DNA from: Hirudo medicinalis
Lineage: Eukaryota > Annelida > Clitellata > Hirudinida > Hirudinidae
NCBI GenBank assembly: GCA_011800805.1
Contig: MPNW01000110.1
Coordinates: 3,123 to 67,122 of the forward strand
Reading direction: 5' to 3'
Length of the DNA: 64,000 nucleotides
Part shown: in pieces, positions 1-10,500 of the stretch
Layout: every line of letters starts with the position of its first letter
Numbering within the stretch: the stretch's first letter is position 1
Position numbers and translations under genes: made by a program
The notes under the pieces: generated by a model
What the model saw: only the letters and a program-made list of their open reading frames with translations
What the model was told of the DNA's origin: nothing
Database searches by the model: none

Positions 1-218
1 TACTAATTATGACTTCACTCTGTACTAATTATGACTTCACTCTGTACTAATTATGACTTCACTCTGTACTAATTATGACTTCACTCTGTACTAATTATGA
101 CTTCACTCTGTACTAATTATGACTTCATTCTGTACTAATTATGACTTCACTCTGTACTAATTATGACTTCACTCTGTACTAATTATGACTTCACAATGTA
201 CTAATTATGACTTCACTC
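1..218. repeat. 22-bp tandem satellite, about 10 copies, cut by window edge
   Basis: Ten head-to-tail copies of a 22-bp unit that starts TACTAATTATGACTTC. Copies begin at 1, 23, 45 and so on to 199 and are nearly identical; single changes are seen near 127 and 195, and the last copy fades at about 218. The array begins at base 1, so its full length lies outside the window. No coding role is apparent. Confidence 0.97.
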
Positions 219-407
219 CTGCCTTAGAAAAAAAACTTGTTTCTTTAAAATTTGATAATTTAACCCTCTCATGATTCAGCGTTATTTTTTGCTTCGTATT
301 ACTCATAATTTCTAAAAACATTTGCAAATGTTGCAATGACTCGAGAGGCAGATTGTATTGTATTACTATCATCATAGAGATAACCATCACCTTTACAAGT
401 CCGACAA

Positions 408-456
408 TGATTATCATCATCATCATCATCATCGTCATCGTCATCACCACCACCAC
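408..456. repeat. CAT/CAC-rich simple repeat
   Basis: A trinucleotide run of CAT with CGT and CAC variants. It creates a poly-His open frame on + and a poly-Met frame on -, which I regard as artefacts of the repeat. A similar GAT-rich run lies at 2185-2222. Confidence 0.9.
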
Positions 457-560
457 ACTATGACTCACACCAACATTCCACTGATTTTCTCACACTCACC
501 AGCAGATAATCTGCTCTGCCTCAAAATTATTTCACTATGCTCCTCCCACTCACTGACAGC

Positions 561-650
561 CAATCATAGCAACATAAACAAATTATTTACAATCATAGCA
601 ACATAAACAAATTATTTACAATCATAGCAACATAAACAAATTATTTACAA
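561..650. repeat. 29-bp tandem repeat, three copies
   Basis: Three consecutive near-identical copies of a unit containing AATCATAGCAACATAAAC followed by AAATTATTT. The run stops near 650 where the sequence diverges. Confidence 0.95.
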
Positions 651-719
651 ATACAGCAAAGACTCGAGGCTTTGATTGCACGATCCACTGGAGTTTCATT
701 CCAGCGTGAATTAATATTG

Positions 720-805
720 AATGTTTGCAGTGATAACATTAACAGTGATAACATTAGCAGCGGTGACATTAGCCATGATGACAATAGCAGCGATAACATT
801 AGCTT
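720..805. repeat. Degenerate short tandem repeat (GATAACATTAGCAG-like)
   Basis: Five imperfect copies of a 15-18 bp unit built on GTGATAACATTA. They are more diverged than the neighbouring arrays. No gene signal surrounds them. Confidence 0.8.
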
Positions 806-1047
806 AATCAAATTAACTCCCAGAGAACGTATGGTTAATTAAATGCGAAATCTTTTTATCTCATTGACCCTCATCAAACAATCACAATCAATCAATCACA
901 ATCAAAGCGAGATAAAACCACGAGATGTTTTTAGCAAGAGCAGGTGACTCATCTAACCTCTTGACTGCACCAGCCACAGTGAGGACCTGCCTCCATGCAT
1001 TGTCCACATGTTGTGTACTCCCTGCAACTTCTGCTCACTGCAACAGT

Positions 1048-1655
1048 GCAGAGGTTACTGTTATTACATATTATTATAAGGTCAGAGGTTACTGTTATTA
1101 CATATTATTACAAGGTCAGAGGTTACTATTATTACATATTATTACAAGTTCAGAGGTTATTATTACATATTATTACAAGTTCAGAGGTTATTATTATGTA
1201 TTATTACAAGGTCAGAGGTTACTGTTATTACGTATTATTACAAGTTCAGAAGTTACTGTTATTACCTATTATTACGAGTTCAGAGGTTACTGTTATTACA
1301 TATTATTACAAGTTCAGAGGTTACTGTTATTACGTATTATTACAAGGTCAGAGGTTACTGTTATTACGTATTATTACAAGGTCAGAGGTTACTATTATTA
1401 CATATTATTACAAGTTCAGAGGTTACTGTTATTACGTATTATTACAAGTTCAGAGGTTACTGTTGTTACGTATTATTACAAGGTCAGAGGTTATTATTAT
1501 TACGTATTATTACAAGGTCAGAGGTTACTGTTATTACATATTATTACAAGTTCAGAGGTTACTGTTATTACGCATTATTACAAGTTGAGAGGTTATTACA
1601 ACCCATTATAACAAGTTGAGAGGTTATTATTATGTATTATTACAAGTTATGACAT
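1048..1655. repeat. 34-bp minisatellite, about 17 copies
   Basis: Tandem array of a unit that starts GAGGTTACTGTTATTACA, continues with TATTATTACAAG and ends GTCA or TTCA. The unit length is 34 bp with some 31-bp variants lacking one triplet. The unit has no stop codon in any + frame, so long open frames rich in Tyr and Leu (925-1611 and 995-1588) run through it. These frames have no start context, splice sites or known domain and are most simply by-products of the array. Confidence 0.95.
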
Positions 1656-3370
1656 GGCAAGTCTTATTAGTTCCAAGCTGTTTTAAACATGGAAGGTTTA
1701 TAATTAGCAGATATTTTCGAAAAACTTGCCTTGAGCAGTGCTGAGGCACAGACAGGAGAGCAATGAAAAGAAGACTCCTTGCTTCATAATTTTCTCTTTG
1801 GTACGATCCACAACAATTACTCAGAGGTAAAATTACTCTGACTGGATTTCCGAGAAATGGAACCTGGACTGGTCGCAAATGAACGACGACGATTCTTTGT
1901 GACGATCCTAAATTTTTCAGCTTTTTGGACTCTACAGCTACATAAAGTAGGAAAGTTTGGCATAATAATTCACTAGAATCGCTGCTGAGAAAATAATAAT
2001 AATAAACAAAACAAGAAGTTTGACATAATTGCACAATAAGTGCTGTCCTTTTCGTGTAATTGCATGTGGCTGTAATTGGGGGAATAGTGATTGGATGCAG
2101 ACACTGTCGTAGAGTTGGTTAAGTTAGCTGTATGTGTTGTACACATGTGAAAGTGAGAGAGTGGGTGAAAGCAAAAGTTAGCGTAATGATGATGATGATG
2201 ACGATGGTGATGATGATGATGATAAACATACATAATAACAAACAAATGAAACACTAAGGAAATAATTTGTTTCAGTGCTTGTTTTAGCAACTCTGTAATT
2301 TTTTTGTTTTCAGAAGATCCTGTTCGTGCCTCATTAATAATGTAGGAATTAATTGCATCATAATTAACCAATTTTTATATTTCTTATAACAATCAGATTG
2401 TAGGCAATCTCCTTAAATTGTTGATCGCTTCTTAAGTCTCTGTAAATTTAGAAAAACATTAAAGTCTGCATGCATTCAAACTTCTTTGAAAAGAGTCTTC
2501 AAATGCTTGTATTGTTTGTAAAGAATCCTCACGTAGGTGATAGATGCATGTAGGCATGTGGAAATATGTGGATAGAGGTCGAAATATTAATGTGAATGCA
2601 AAATATGACCTTTTGTACTCAAATACGATAAGCATGTCGAAATATCCCGATCGTGACCCTCAGAAAGAAGATTGGCCATTGGCCCTATGACTCACATTAA
2701 GAGCAAAAAATGTTTTAGCAAAGGAATTAACCATCATAATCGATGCCCTATGCACTCAATTAGGTAATATTACTTGGGAAGGCTGGATGGGGCTTTTAAG
2801 ACTAAGTTAAATGATAAGTTGTGCTTTTAATAGTCAATAATAACTAACTGCCACTGTATTTTCAAGAGAATTTTACATTTTTGTAAAGACTTGATTTTAA
2901 CGAATAATTTTATATATTCGCAGATTATAAAAAGCACACAAACCAAACCAGAAATTATTAAAAATAACCACGAATCACCACTGCTTCATTCGCCAAAAAC
3001 ACTTTTGAAGTTCCAAGCACGTGCAAAAATCCAAATTAAATCCCAAAATATGATTATACGAATTTAAATAAAATTTCGAAGCCAAAAAAACTTGCCTTAA
3101 ATTCTTACGCGCACCGGCCGATTAAACACTTCAGAGATGTGCATGAATGTACTAAGTTCCGGTATTTCAATATTTCTTAATTAAATTTGTTCAAATAAAA
3201 GAAGGTTTAACAAATATCAATTATATTAAATTATCTAAAATGTTAAATCAACACAATTCAAGTACATTATTTATGTAAAATATTTATTGATCGGTTTACC
3301 AAGATGAGCTTCAACATTAATTGCACGACTTAATGAATAGTGAATTAAAGAGATCGCTAATTCAAACAAG
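1656..3370. other. Gene-poor sequence and presumed 5' region of the RING/NHL gene
   Basis: I see no convincing coding exon. It contains a GAT-rich simple repeat at 2185-2222 and AT-rich unique sequence. The last part, ending at 3370 in CAAG before GTGAGG, is a plausible non-coding first exon of the gene at 3458, because an 80-nt intron with a TTTTTCAG acceptor (3371-3450) separates it from the start codon. Confidence 0.5.
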
Positions 3371-3457
3371 GTGAGGTTTTCAAAAGCCAGGTAGAAAGTT
3401 TAACGCGGTGACATCAATCGAGGAGTAAACACGTTCATTTGATTTTTCAGCGAAGTG

Positions 3458-5688
3458 ATGAATGCTTTGGAGGCAGCAAATTCAACTTTCACATCGACAG
3501 TTATCCTCACTGACGAATTGCTGTATTGTCCAAACTGCAATAAAGAATTAACTCAGCCTAAACTTCTCGAGTGTCTGCATAGTTTCTGTCTAGAGTGCGT
3601 TGAATTATGTCTCAGGAGCAATAACATTCTGGCTGGCCAGTCATTTCTATGCCCCTTGTGTCGGACCCAGTGCAAAGTTCCCGATGGGGGAGTCGAAGAC
3701 ATGAAAGACAACATCCTGGTTAAATCCATGCACAACTTTCTCAACTTCAGAAATGAACTTCTGCAGGATGTTCCACTGGGGTGTGGTGGATGCGGCAGAG
3801 CAGGACTTAAAAAGTCAAAGGCGAAAAAATGTTTGGACTGCAGTGATTGGTTGTGCCGAAAATGTTGCGACGTCCACCTGCAGGTAAATGCGACATTTGC
3901 TTCTAGAATGTTTTTGCACACATGTAAATGATACATTTGCTTGAGTAGCAGCCATGGCTCAATGGAGATAGTTTTATTTCAATTTTTTTTACTTTTTAAA
4001 ACATTAATTATAAATGCACTTAGGGAATTACAACTCAATGATGTAAAATAAACATACTTAATATCTTTTATATGGAATTTCACTACTGCAAGGGTTCCTA
4101 AATGCTCAGCTCATTCACAAAATATGATTGTTTTGAATAAAATAATTATTAGGTAAAGGCTTCTAAAGATCATCAACTCTTCACATCAGAAGAACTGCTT
4201 TCTGGAGACCTCGATCACATAATCAAGGAGCACCTAGCACACAATTTATGCAACAAGCATGAGGAAAAATTCACAACTTTCTGCGTGGATTGCAGGTGCC
4301 TGTTGTGCCTCATGTGTGAGAGCACGTCTCACGCCGGTCATCGAACCACATCCGTGAAGGAGCGCTCAGAAAAGGACTCGGAAAGCATCGAATCCTTTCT
4401 GCCGCAGGTCGGCAGGACGGTGGAGTCGCTCAACGCAAAGATCTCGAACCTCACAAAGCAGCAAAAAACTCTTGCCAATTTCAGAAAGAATTTTCACAAA
4501 ACTTATGCGGACAGAATAATTGGAGTGATAAATGCAATCACAAAAAGCCTCAATGAATATTCAGATTTCCTGCACAAAACCGTCGATGGACTCATCTCAG
4601 ACAGGCTCGACAGAATCTCTCAACTCAAACTCAGCGACCTGAGAGACCAAGTGGAGGCTGCTAAGGCAGCAGTGAACGTCTCCGAGCAGCTAATAGCATT
4701 CGGTTATCCTCAGAGCACCATGGTTTTGAAGGATCTGGTTTGCCAACAACTATTAAAGTTTCAAAGGATGCCAAAGTTGAGCCTTGCCGAGTGGACAGCA
4801 TATAATTTGAGTGGAAAAGAGGAATTGCTTGAAGAAACCATTGAAACGTTGGTCGGAAGCTTGACTTACGATGCCAAACCGAAAAACGACACGTCTCTTT
4901 ACAGTTTCTCCGCTAAACTTGAGATGGATTCGAAGCCTTGCATCATTAGCGACATGGCCTTGGATGGCGATCGTGGTGAAATTGTAATCATCGACGAAGC
5001 CAACAAGAGCTTGAAGGTGTTTGACTTCGAAGGCTGTCCTACAGCCAGCTCTCCGGAAGGCTTCCTCAAGGCACCGATCAGAGTTGAAGTTCTGAGGGGC
5101 AACGAATTCTACCTGGTGAACGACGAAAATTCGTTGAAGCTCATAAACAAGGAATTGAGCAAAGTTCGCACGTTTGGCAGCTACAAGTTCAGGCAGCCAG
5201 TTGCAGTCACTCAGTCGACGAACGGAGAGATCCTGGTAGCTGAGTGGATGACGGGGGAGATCGTCGGCTTCGACGAGTCGGGAGTCCTCGTCCGCCGTTT
5301 CCCTTGTTACAGTGCAAAACCTGCCTACATGTCTTGCTGCTTTGACTCCGATCATGTCGTTCTCTCCGATTGGGGAACGCACAGCATCAAGATTTTCCAC
5401 TGGAATGGAAACTTCATATCCTCCTACGGAGAGCCGGGAGACGGGCCGGGTAGCTTGGATCACCCGCACGGCCTAGATTCGGATTCCGAGAACAGGATCG
5501 TCGTCTGCGACTCGTGGAACAACAGGATCGAAGTATTGGATTGGAAAGGCTTTCGACTGCTGACGCTCCTCGACCGCAGGAATGGCATCATCTGGCCTCA
5601 AGCCATAGCCATTTTGAGGCAGCACTGTTTTGTGGCCGAAAGGCATGGAACGATAAAGGTCTTCGAGTACAATGTCGTGCCTTCCTAA
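3458..5688 (+). CDS. RING/B-box/coiled-coil/NHL protein (TRIM-NHL family E3 ligase)
   Basis: Two coding exons, 3458-3883 and 4153-5688, give 653 residues. The ATG at 3458 is the first in frame after a 5'UTR intron. A C3HC4 RING is clear (C24, C27, C39, H41, C44, C47, C65, C68). A first B-box-like zinc module lies around residues 108-150 and a B-box2 (C-H-C-C-C-C-H-H spacing) around 170-205. A helical coiled-coil region follows. The C-terminal third (about 400-653) has NHL-type beta-propeller blades, for example GDGPGSLDHPHGLD and IVVCDSWNNRIEVLDWKG. No filamin domain is seen, unlike TRIM2/3/71. The family acts as cytoplasmic ubiquitin ligases and RNA-binding translational regulators; the specific target is unknown. 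The intron falls exactly between the B-box1 part and B-box2. Confidence 0.88.
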
Positions 5689-6152
5689 GGAGATCCTCTA
5701 AATTTGTTTGTGAATCTGCTTTGTTGTTTCGTTGTTTGAGCCTCCAGTCAAACAGTTGTTTTGTGGTTTTTTGCAAAAAAATATATTTTTTCAAACAAAA
5801 TCTAGTGGAGATTTTTCTTAAAACTCATTCAGTAAATGTGAAAATTCTCAATCAAACAGATGAAAAATCTGGTGTTTTATACAATTCAATTCAATTTCAC
5901 TCATAAATTCTAATCACAGCCTTCACAATGCCTCTATGTCCTGGCCATTTGAGCCTGGCCTTTCTTGGTTGTCTCAATGGGTGAACATTTCTGGACATGT
6001 TGCGGCCAATTCTAAAATTAGGGGGGTCAGATTAATTTAGGTAAATAATTGAATAATGAATGTTTATAGCATTCATTTTTGGTGAATATTTGTATGTCTA
6101 CTTAATGATCACATTTAAAATTCAATATGACATTTGAATCTGATTTGCCTCA
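5689..6152. other. 3' region shared by two convergent genes
   Basis: This is the 3'UTR of the RING/NHL gene and, on the minus strand, the downstream part of the UBL4-like gene. A minus-strand segment 6011-5934 has a strong pyrimidine-rich acceptor and an open frame of 25 codons in phase with the UBL4-like exon 3, so it may be that gene's true last exon. Confidence 0.45.
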
Positions 6153-6611
6153 TCAGTGCATGTAAATGTCACTTTGACAATTCACCTTTAGAAATTGTTC
6201 AAAGACTTTGATAGCAGCATCTTGAGTGAAATGCCTGTCAATGAGTTTTTGCAGCTCCTTGAAGAATGCCGAGTCCCCTTTGAAGTCGGTAATCGGCAAG
6301 GTTGTTGAGTCCGCCTTTATCTCGTTCGATGCTGGCATGATCTTGTCACCATCCTTCAATATTGTCACCAAAACTTTGCTTTCTGCTTTGATGCCACTTG
6401 TTTGAACAGTGGATGTATCTTTACAAATAATATTTTTTTTAACTGATTTATTTGAGCTTCCAACAAATCAATAACATTAGTATATGTATTATTGTATTAG
6501 TGGATATATATATAACTGTAACCCTGAATATATATATATACACTATATATATATACACTATATACTAATATATAATAGTATATATGCATATACTAATGTT
6601 ATTGATATTAT

Positions 6612-6642
<31 letters not shown>

Positions 6643-6969
6643 ATTAAAATTTCGAAATAACTAAATTATTTATTGTAACTATTTGTATTACCCTGGAGTG
6701 CTTTGCCTTTAAATACAATCCGCTGTTGACAAGTTGGTATGTCCAGAGATTGTTTCACCAATTCTTTTAATTCCGAAACTGTGGTGTTTTCAGTCACCTA
6801 TAATCGCATAAAACAATCCTTATAATAAATATTACACAATATATAATATTGTAATAAATTATTGGTCCTTTTTCTTGAACAGAAAATTTCGAGAATATTG
6901 AAACAATTTACTGTTACTAACCGTCACACGAGCATCACCGCCGTTTAAAACTTTGACATTTATTTTCAT
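6153..6969 (-). CDS. UBL4A: Ubiquitin-like protein 4A/Get5-like
   Basis: Three minus-strand exons are read: 6969-6922, 6797-6692 and 6418 to about 6186. The last either reads on to a stop at 6153 or splices from 6186 to 6011-5934. The N-terminal 70 residues form a ubiquitin-like fold with the UBL4-type segment QQRIVFKGKALQ. The C-terminal part, FFKELQKLIDRHFTQDAA, resembles the TUGS/Get5 C-terminal helix that binds BAG6 in vertebrates. UBL4A helps deliver tail-anchored membrane proteins to the GET/TRC40 pathway in the cytosol. The usual end of the TUGS domain is not recognisable with either 3' end, so the C-terminus is uncertain. It is head-to-head with the nucleolar gene at 7507. Another ubiquitin-like adaptor is possible. 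Confidence 0.65.
6467..6606. repeat. Palindrome with 20-bp perfect inverted arms around an AT-rich core
   Basis: The arm at 6467-6486 (ATCAATAACATTAGTATATG) is the exact reverse complement of 6587-6606. The 100-bp core is almost entirely A and T. It lies in intron 2 of the UBL4-like gene. This resembles a small MITE or a hairpin-forming element. An (AT)n run follows at 6612-6643. Confidence 0.8.
6612..6643. repeat. (AT)n microsatellite
   Basis: An uninterrupted alternating AT run adjoins the palindrome in intron 2 of the UBL4-like gene. Confidence 0.9.
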
Positions 6970-7506
6970 GATATTACAATATGATGTTCTTTTAAATTAA
7001 AAATTAATAAACTTCAGATGACTTTCGCGTATAGATCGTAAATTGAGGTATTCAAAACAAATATAAGCAGATTAACTTTTACTCATTTTACATTATTTTA
7101 ATTAATTTTAAAACACTTTTACTCATAATGTTAAATTAAAAATTTATTTTATAAATTTTATTTAATTAATTTTAAAATAAGCAAATTACAAAAAACAAAT
7201 TAATTTAATTTTTATTTTTGAGTTTCTTAGTAACAGAAAAAGATAAGAAACTTATAAATAATTAAACACTTATTTAATTTGAAAAAGTATAGTAGACACA
7301 TACTAATTGTATCCTAATTAAACTTTTTAAAACAACAATTATGATATAGTAATATATTGCAAATATTTTATTTGAATTATATTACTAGTTTATCTTTCGA
7401 GGCTTTTTGTACAATTTGGCGGTCGTGATGTTTTGATTTTAGTTATCGCCAAGATCGCTTGTGTTTTTATGTTGTTATCCATTACCAAAGCTGGGAGTAT
7501 AATAAA
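6970..7506. promoter_or_regulatory. Putative bidirectional promoter between divergent genes
   Basis: The start codons of the UBL4-like gene (minus, 6969) and the nucleolar gene (plus, 7507) are 537 bp apart, with no coding exon between. The interval is very AT-rich. No precise element can be assigned by eye; the promoter call rests on gene arrangement. Confidence 0.4.
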
Positions 7507-10500
7507 ATGGCCAGCAAATCGCAAGTCAATGCCTTAATTTACGATTATTTGACTCGAAATTATGAGAGTGCGAAAGATCTACTTCCTACTCTGAAAAAAA
7601 TTATGAGTCTGGTAACAAATTTGTGAATTATATTGTGCTATCAAAATAAGTTTTTTTTCAAACTAGTTTCCTAATTCCAGCCTAATAAATCCGAGCCAAT
7701 TGGGAAATTAGAGGATATTGTGTCCGAGCATAAGTAAGATTTCAGTGATTATATGCTTGTATTTTTTTAGGACTAATTTTAGGTTCAAAATAAATTTTTT
7801 TATTTGAAAAATTGGAAAAATTCCTTTAAATAGTAGTTTTATTAAAAACAATATAGAAACTCTTAAAAGAAGTTTATTCATCTTTCAAAGTGCCTCCATT
7901 TTAAGAAGGCTAGGTTGAGGCTGACCACTTTTTTGCAATTTATTAGAAGCTTTGTTAATCTCTTTTCATCTTGTAGCTTTAATAGTAGTGTTAATGTAAT
8001 AAATCATGACCATGACTTTAATTTCATTTGATTGTGAATGCCAGGAGGATTCTAAGCTCAAGCCTAGCCTTAAATAATGGAGATAATTCTAAAGATATAG
8101 TTCGAAATAAAAGGAAACATGAGGAAGAAGGTAAAGGGCATCGATTGAAGAGATCGAAGAATGACAACAGTTTAGGAACATCTGAATCTCAAGACGAGAT
8201 ACTGGTCATACATCCACTTCAAAATGATGTCATTGCAAAGGATTCTGATAAGACTGATGGAGTCAAAAGTTCCATGCAGCCGACCGATTTTGTAATTGAA
8301 CCTGAGAATGATCCGACTTTGAAAGACCGGCCATCGCGCTGTTCGCTTAACATCTCAACTTTGGAAAATTCATCTTCCAAAGAATCACATGAAAATTCAG
8401 AGGATTTATTTGCAAATGATATCCATTTATCATCAGATGTAGATGATATCATCCTGGATATAAAGACCATCAATAATATTAATGCTACAGAACTTGCCAA
8501 TGCTCAGAAACAATTGCCCCTAAAGATTAATACTGTTCCTCTAGATGTAGTAGATGGTGACCTTTCTCCAGTGGAAGAAAGTGCAATGACACCCGTCGTT
8601 AAAGACAAGATAATTACTAACACTGAGACCACCGTTGAAAATGTAAAAACTGAGGTTTCTGAAACAGAAGCATTTTTATCTGCAACAAACACAAAATCGT
8701 CCTCCGTAATTCAGCATGAAGTCAACAGTTCTAATCTTTCGTCGGATTGCGAAACTGAAGTAGAAAACTTAGAAGAACCAAATAAACCTGGTGAGTTTCG
8801 AGTTGAGGATGCCGGAAATGATGAATCCGCCTTAAAAATTTTAAACAAAGCTACCAAATCTAATGAACATTCAAACTCCATGGATATCTCCACTGGTAGT
8901 GATATTTCTCAGAGTTCAACAGATGATACGGTGACTTCAGCAAAAGATGCACTTTCAATGGACAGCACAAAGTCTAAACCAGCAATTCATGGTAGTGGCT
9001 CTTCTATGTTGGATGATTTGCCATTTGGGCTGGAAGGTTCATCATTGGCTTCAAATTCTATCTCTGATCTAGTCTGTCATAATAAGAATTCTCCTAAGAA
9101 ACACTTAAATAATGAAAACCAAGTCAAAATTTCTAAGTCAGACCAGGTGTCTAATGCTGGGACCCTTAAAGATTCAAACAAAACAACAAGAAATACTGAC
9201 GTATCCAATGCTTCCATTACAAAAGAATTCATCAAAGTGGGAGAAACACTTCATGAAGCAGAAGTTAATAAAGATGATGAAAATTTCAACTCGATTTTAA
9301 AGTCCAAAAACAAAACTCAGCAGCTTCAAAAGTCTGGATCAATCTCATCTGATGGCGATCATTCTTCAGGTGACGATGAATCGGGAACCAAAAGTGTAGC
9401 ATCCGATACTTCCGTCACTAAACATTCTCTCGAAGAACTTGAAATGCCTAAAAATGATGATCACTCTGATAAGGAAAGTTCCAGATCGACACCAAGGATT
9501 ATCAGGATCCAAGAGCTCAGCGATAGCGATTCATCGGTGCTTTCACCAGATGGAAAGACAATCATCCCAGTAATAGACACATTGTCAACAGCTGAATCTT
9601 GTCTTAAGAATGCTAATGAGACAAATACAAGCTCCAATAAATCAATAGAAAAAATTGAGAAGTCCAATGCTTCCATAGCAAATAAATCTGCCAAGGAGAA
9701 GGAAATATCTTCAAAAGTTAATAAGGGCACTGGAAATACCAAACAAATTCCAAAAATACAACAGTCCCGTGCATCGATCTGTTATGAGAGTGGATCTTCC
9801 ACATCTTCTTCAGATGATGAAATGCTTCCTGCTCCAAGGATGACAACATTGGATGCCAAGTCAGATTTCAAGTGCTCCGTCGAGAGTATTGAAAGTGAGG
9901 CGACATTTTTGAAAAAAATTGAATCATCTGATTCTTATGTAAAACTGGAATCTGTCAAAGTGAAGAAAATAGTTACAAAAATTGCAAAAGAATCCAGATC
10001 CACAAAATCCTCTTCTGATAGTGATTCTTCGATGCCCTCAACAGATGATGAAAATGAAATCAGATCAAAACAGAAAAGCAGTATTAAGACCATTAAAAGT
10101 GGAAATAAGTCAAAAAATAGCAAAAATTCTGTTGCACCTGTAAAGCAACCGACCAAAATGAATGCATCATCATCAAAATCAGTTAATAAAGGTCTGGGGA
10201 AGGTCAAATCAGAAACAAAAACACAACCACCCCAGAAACCCAGACCGGTCTGCCATGATAGTGATTCTTCGATGCCTTCTTCAGATGATGAAGAAGATGT
10301 TGTTGAAAAATCTTCAGCTCTCAAGTCAGATCCCAAAATGTTCACTGAAACTGTCACAGAAGCAGATCAGTCGAAAAAAAAAATCCAATGCTTGCGACGT
10401 AAAACCCACCAAATTGAAAAAAACAGTTGCACATAAAAAAGGTCACGAAAATGTCAAATCAATGCCAAAGGCCAAACTTCCCAAAAAGCAAGAATCCGAC

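Noticed and set aside
358..606. 82-codon frame with a poly-His tract
   Set aside because: It is produced by the CAT/CAC simple repeat; there is no domain or splice context.
1..650. CRISPR-like repeat arrays
   Set aside because: The repeats are directly adjacent without unique spacers and the genome is eukaryotic.
925..1611. 228-codon Tyr/Leu-rich frame
   Set aside because: It tracks the 34-bp minisatellite exactly and an overlapping frame is equally open, so it is most likely not a gene.
4753..5469. 238-codon minus-strand frame
   Set aside because: It is antisense to the NHL-coding exon and shows no family motif.
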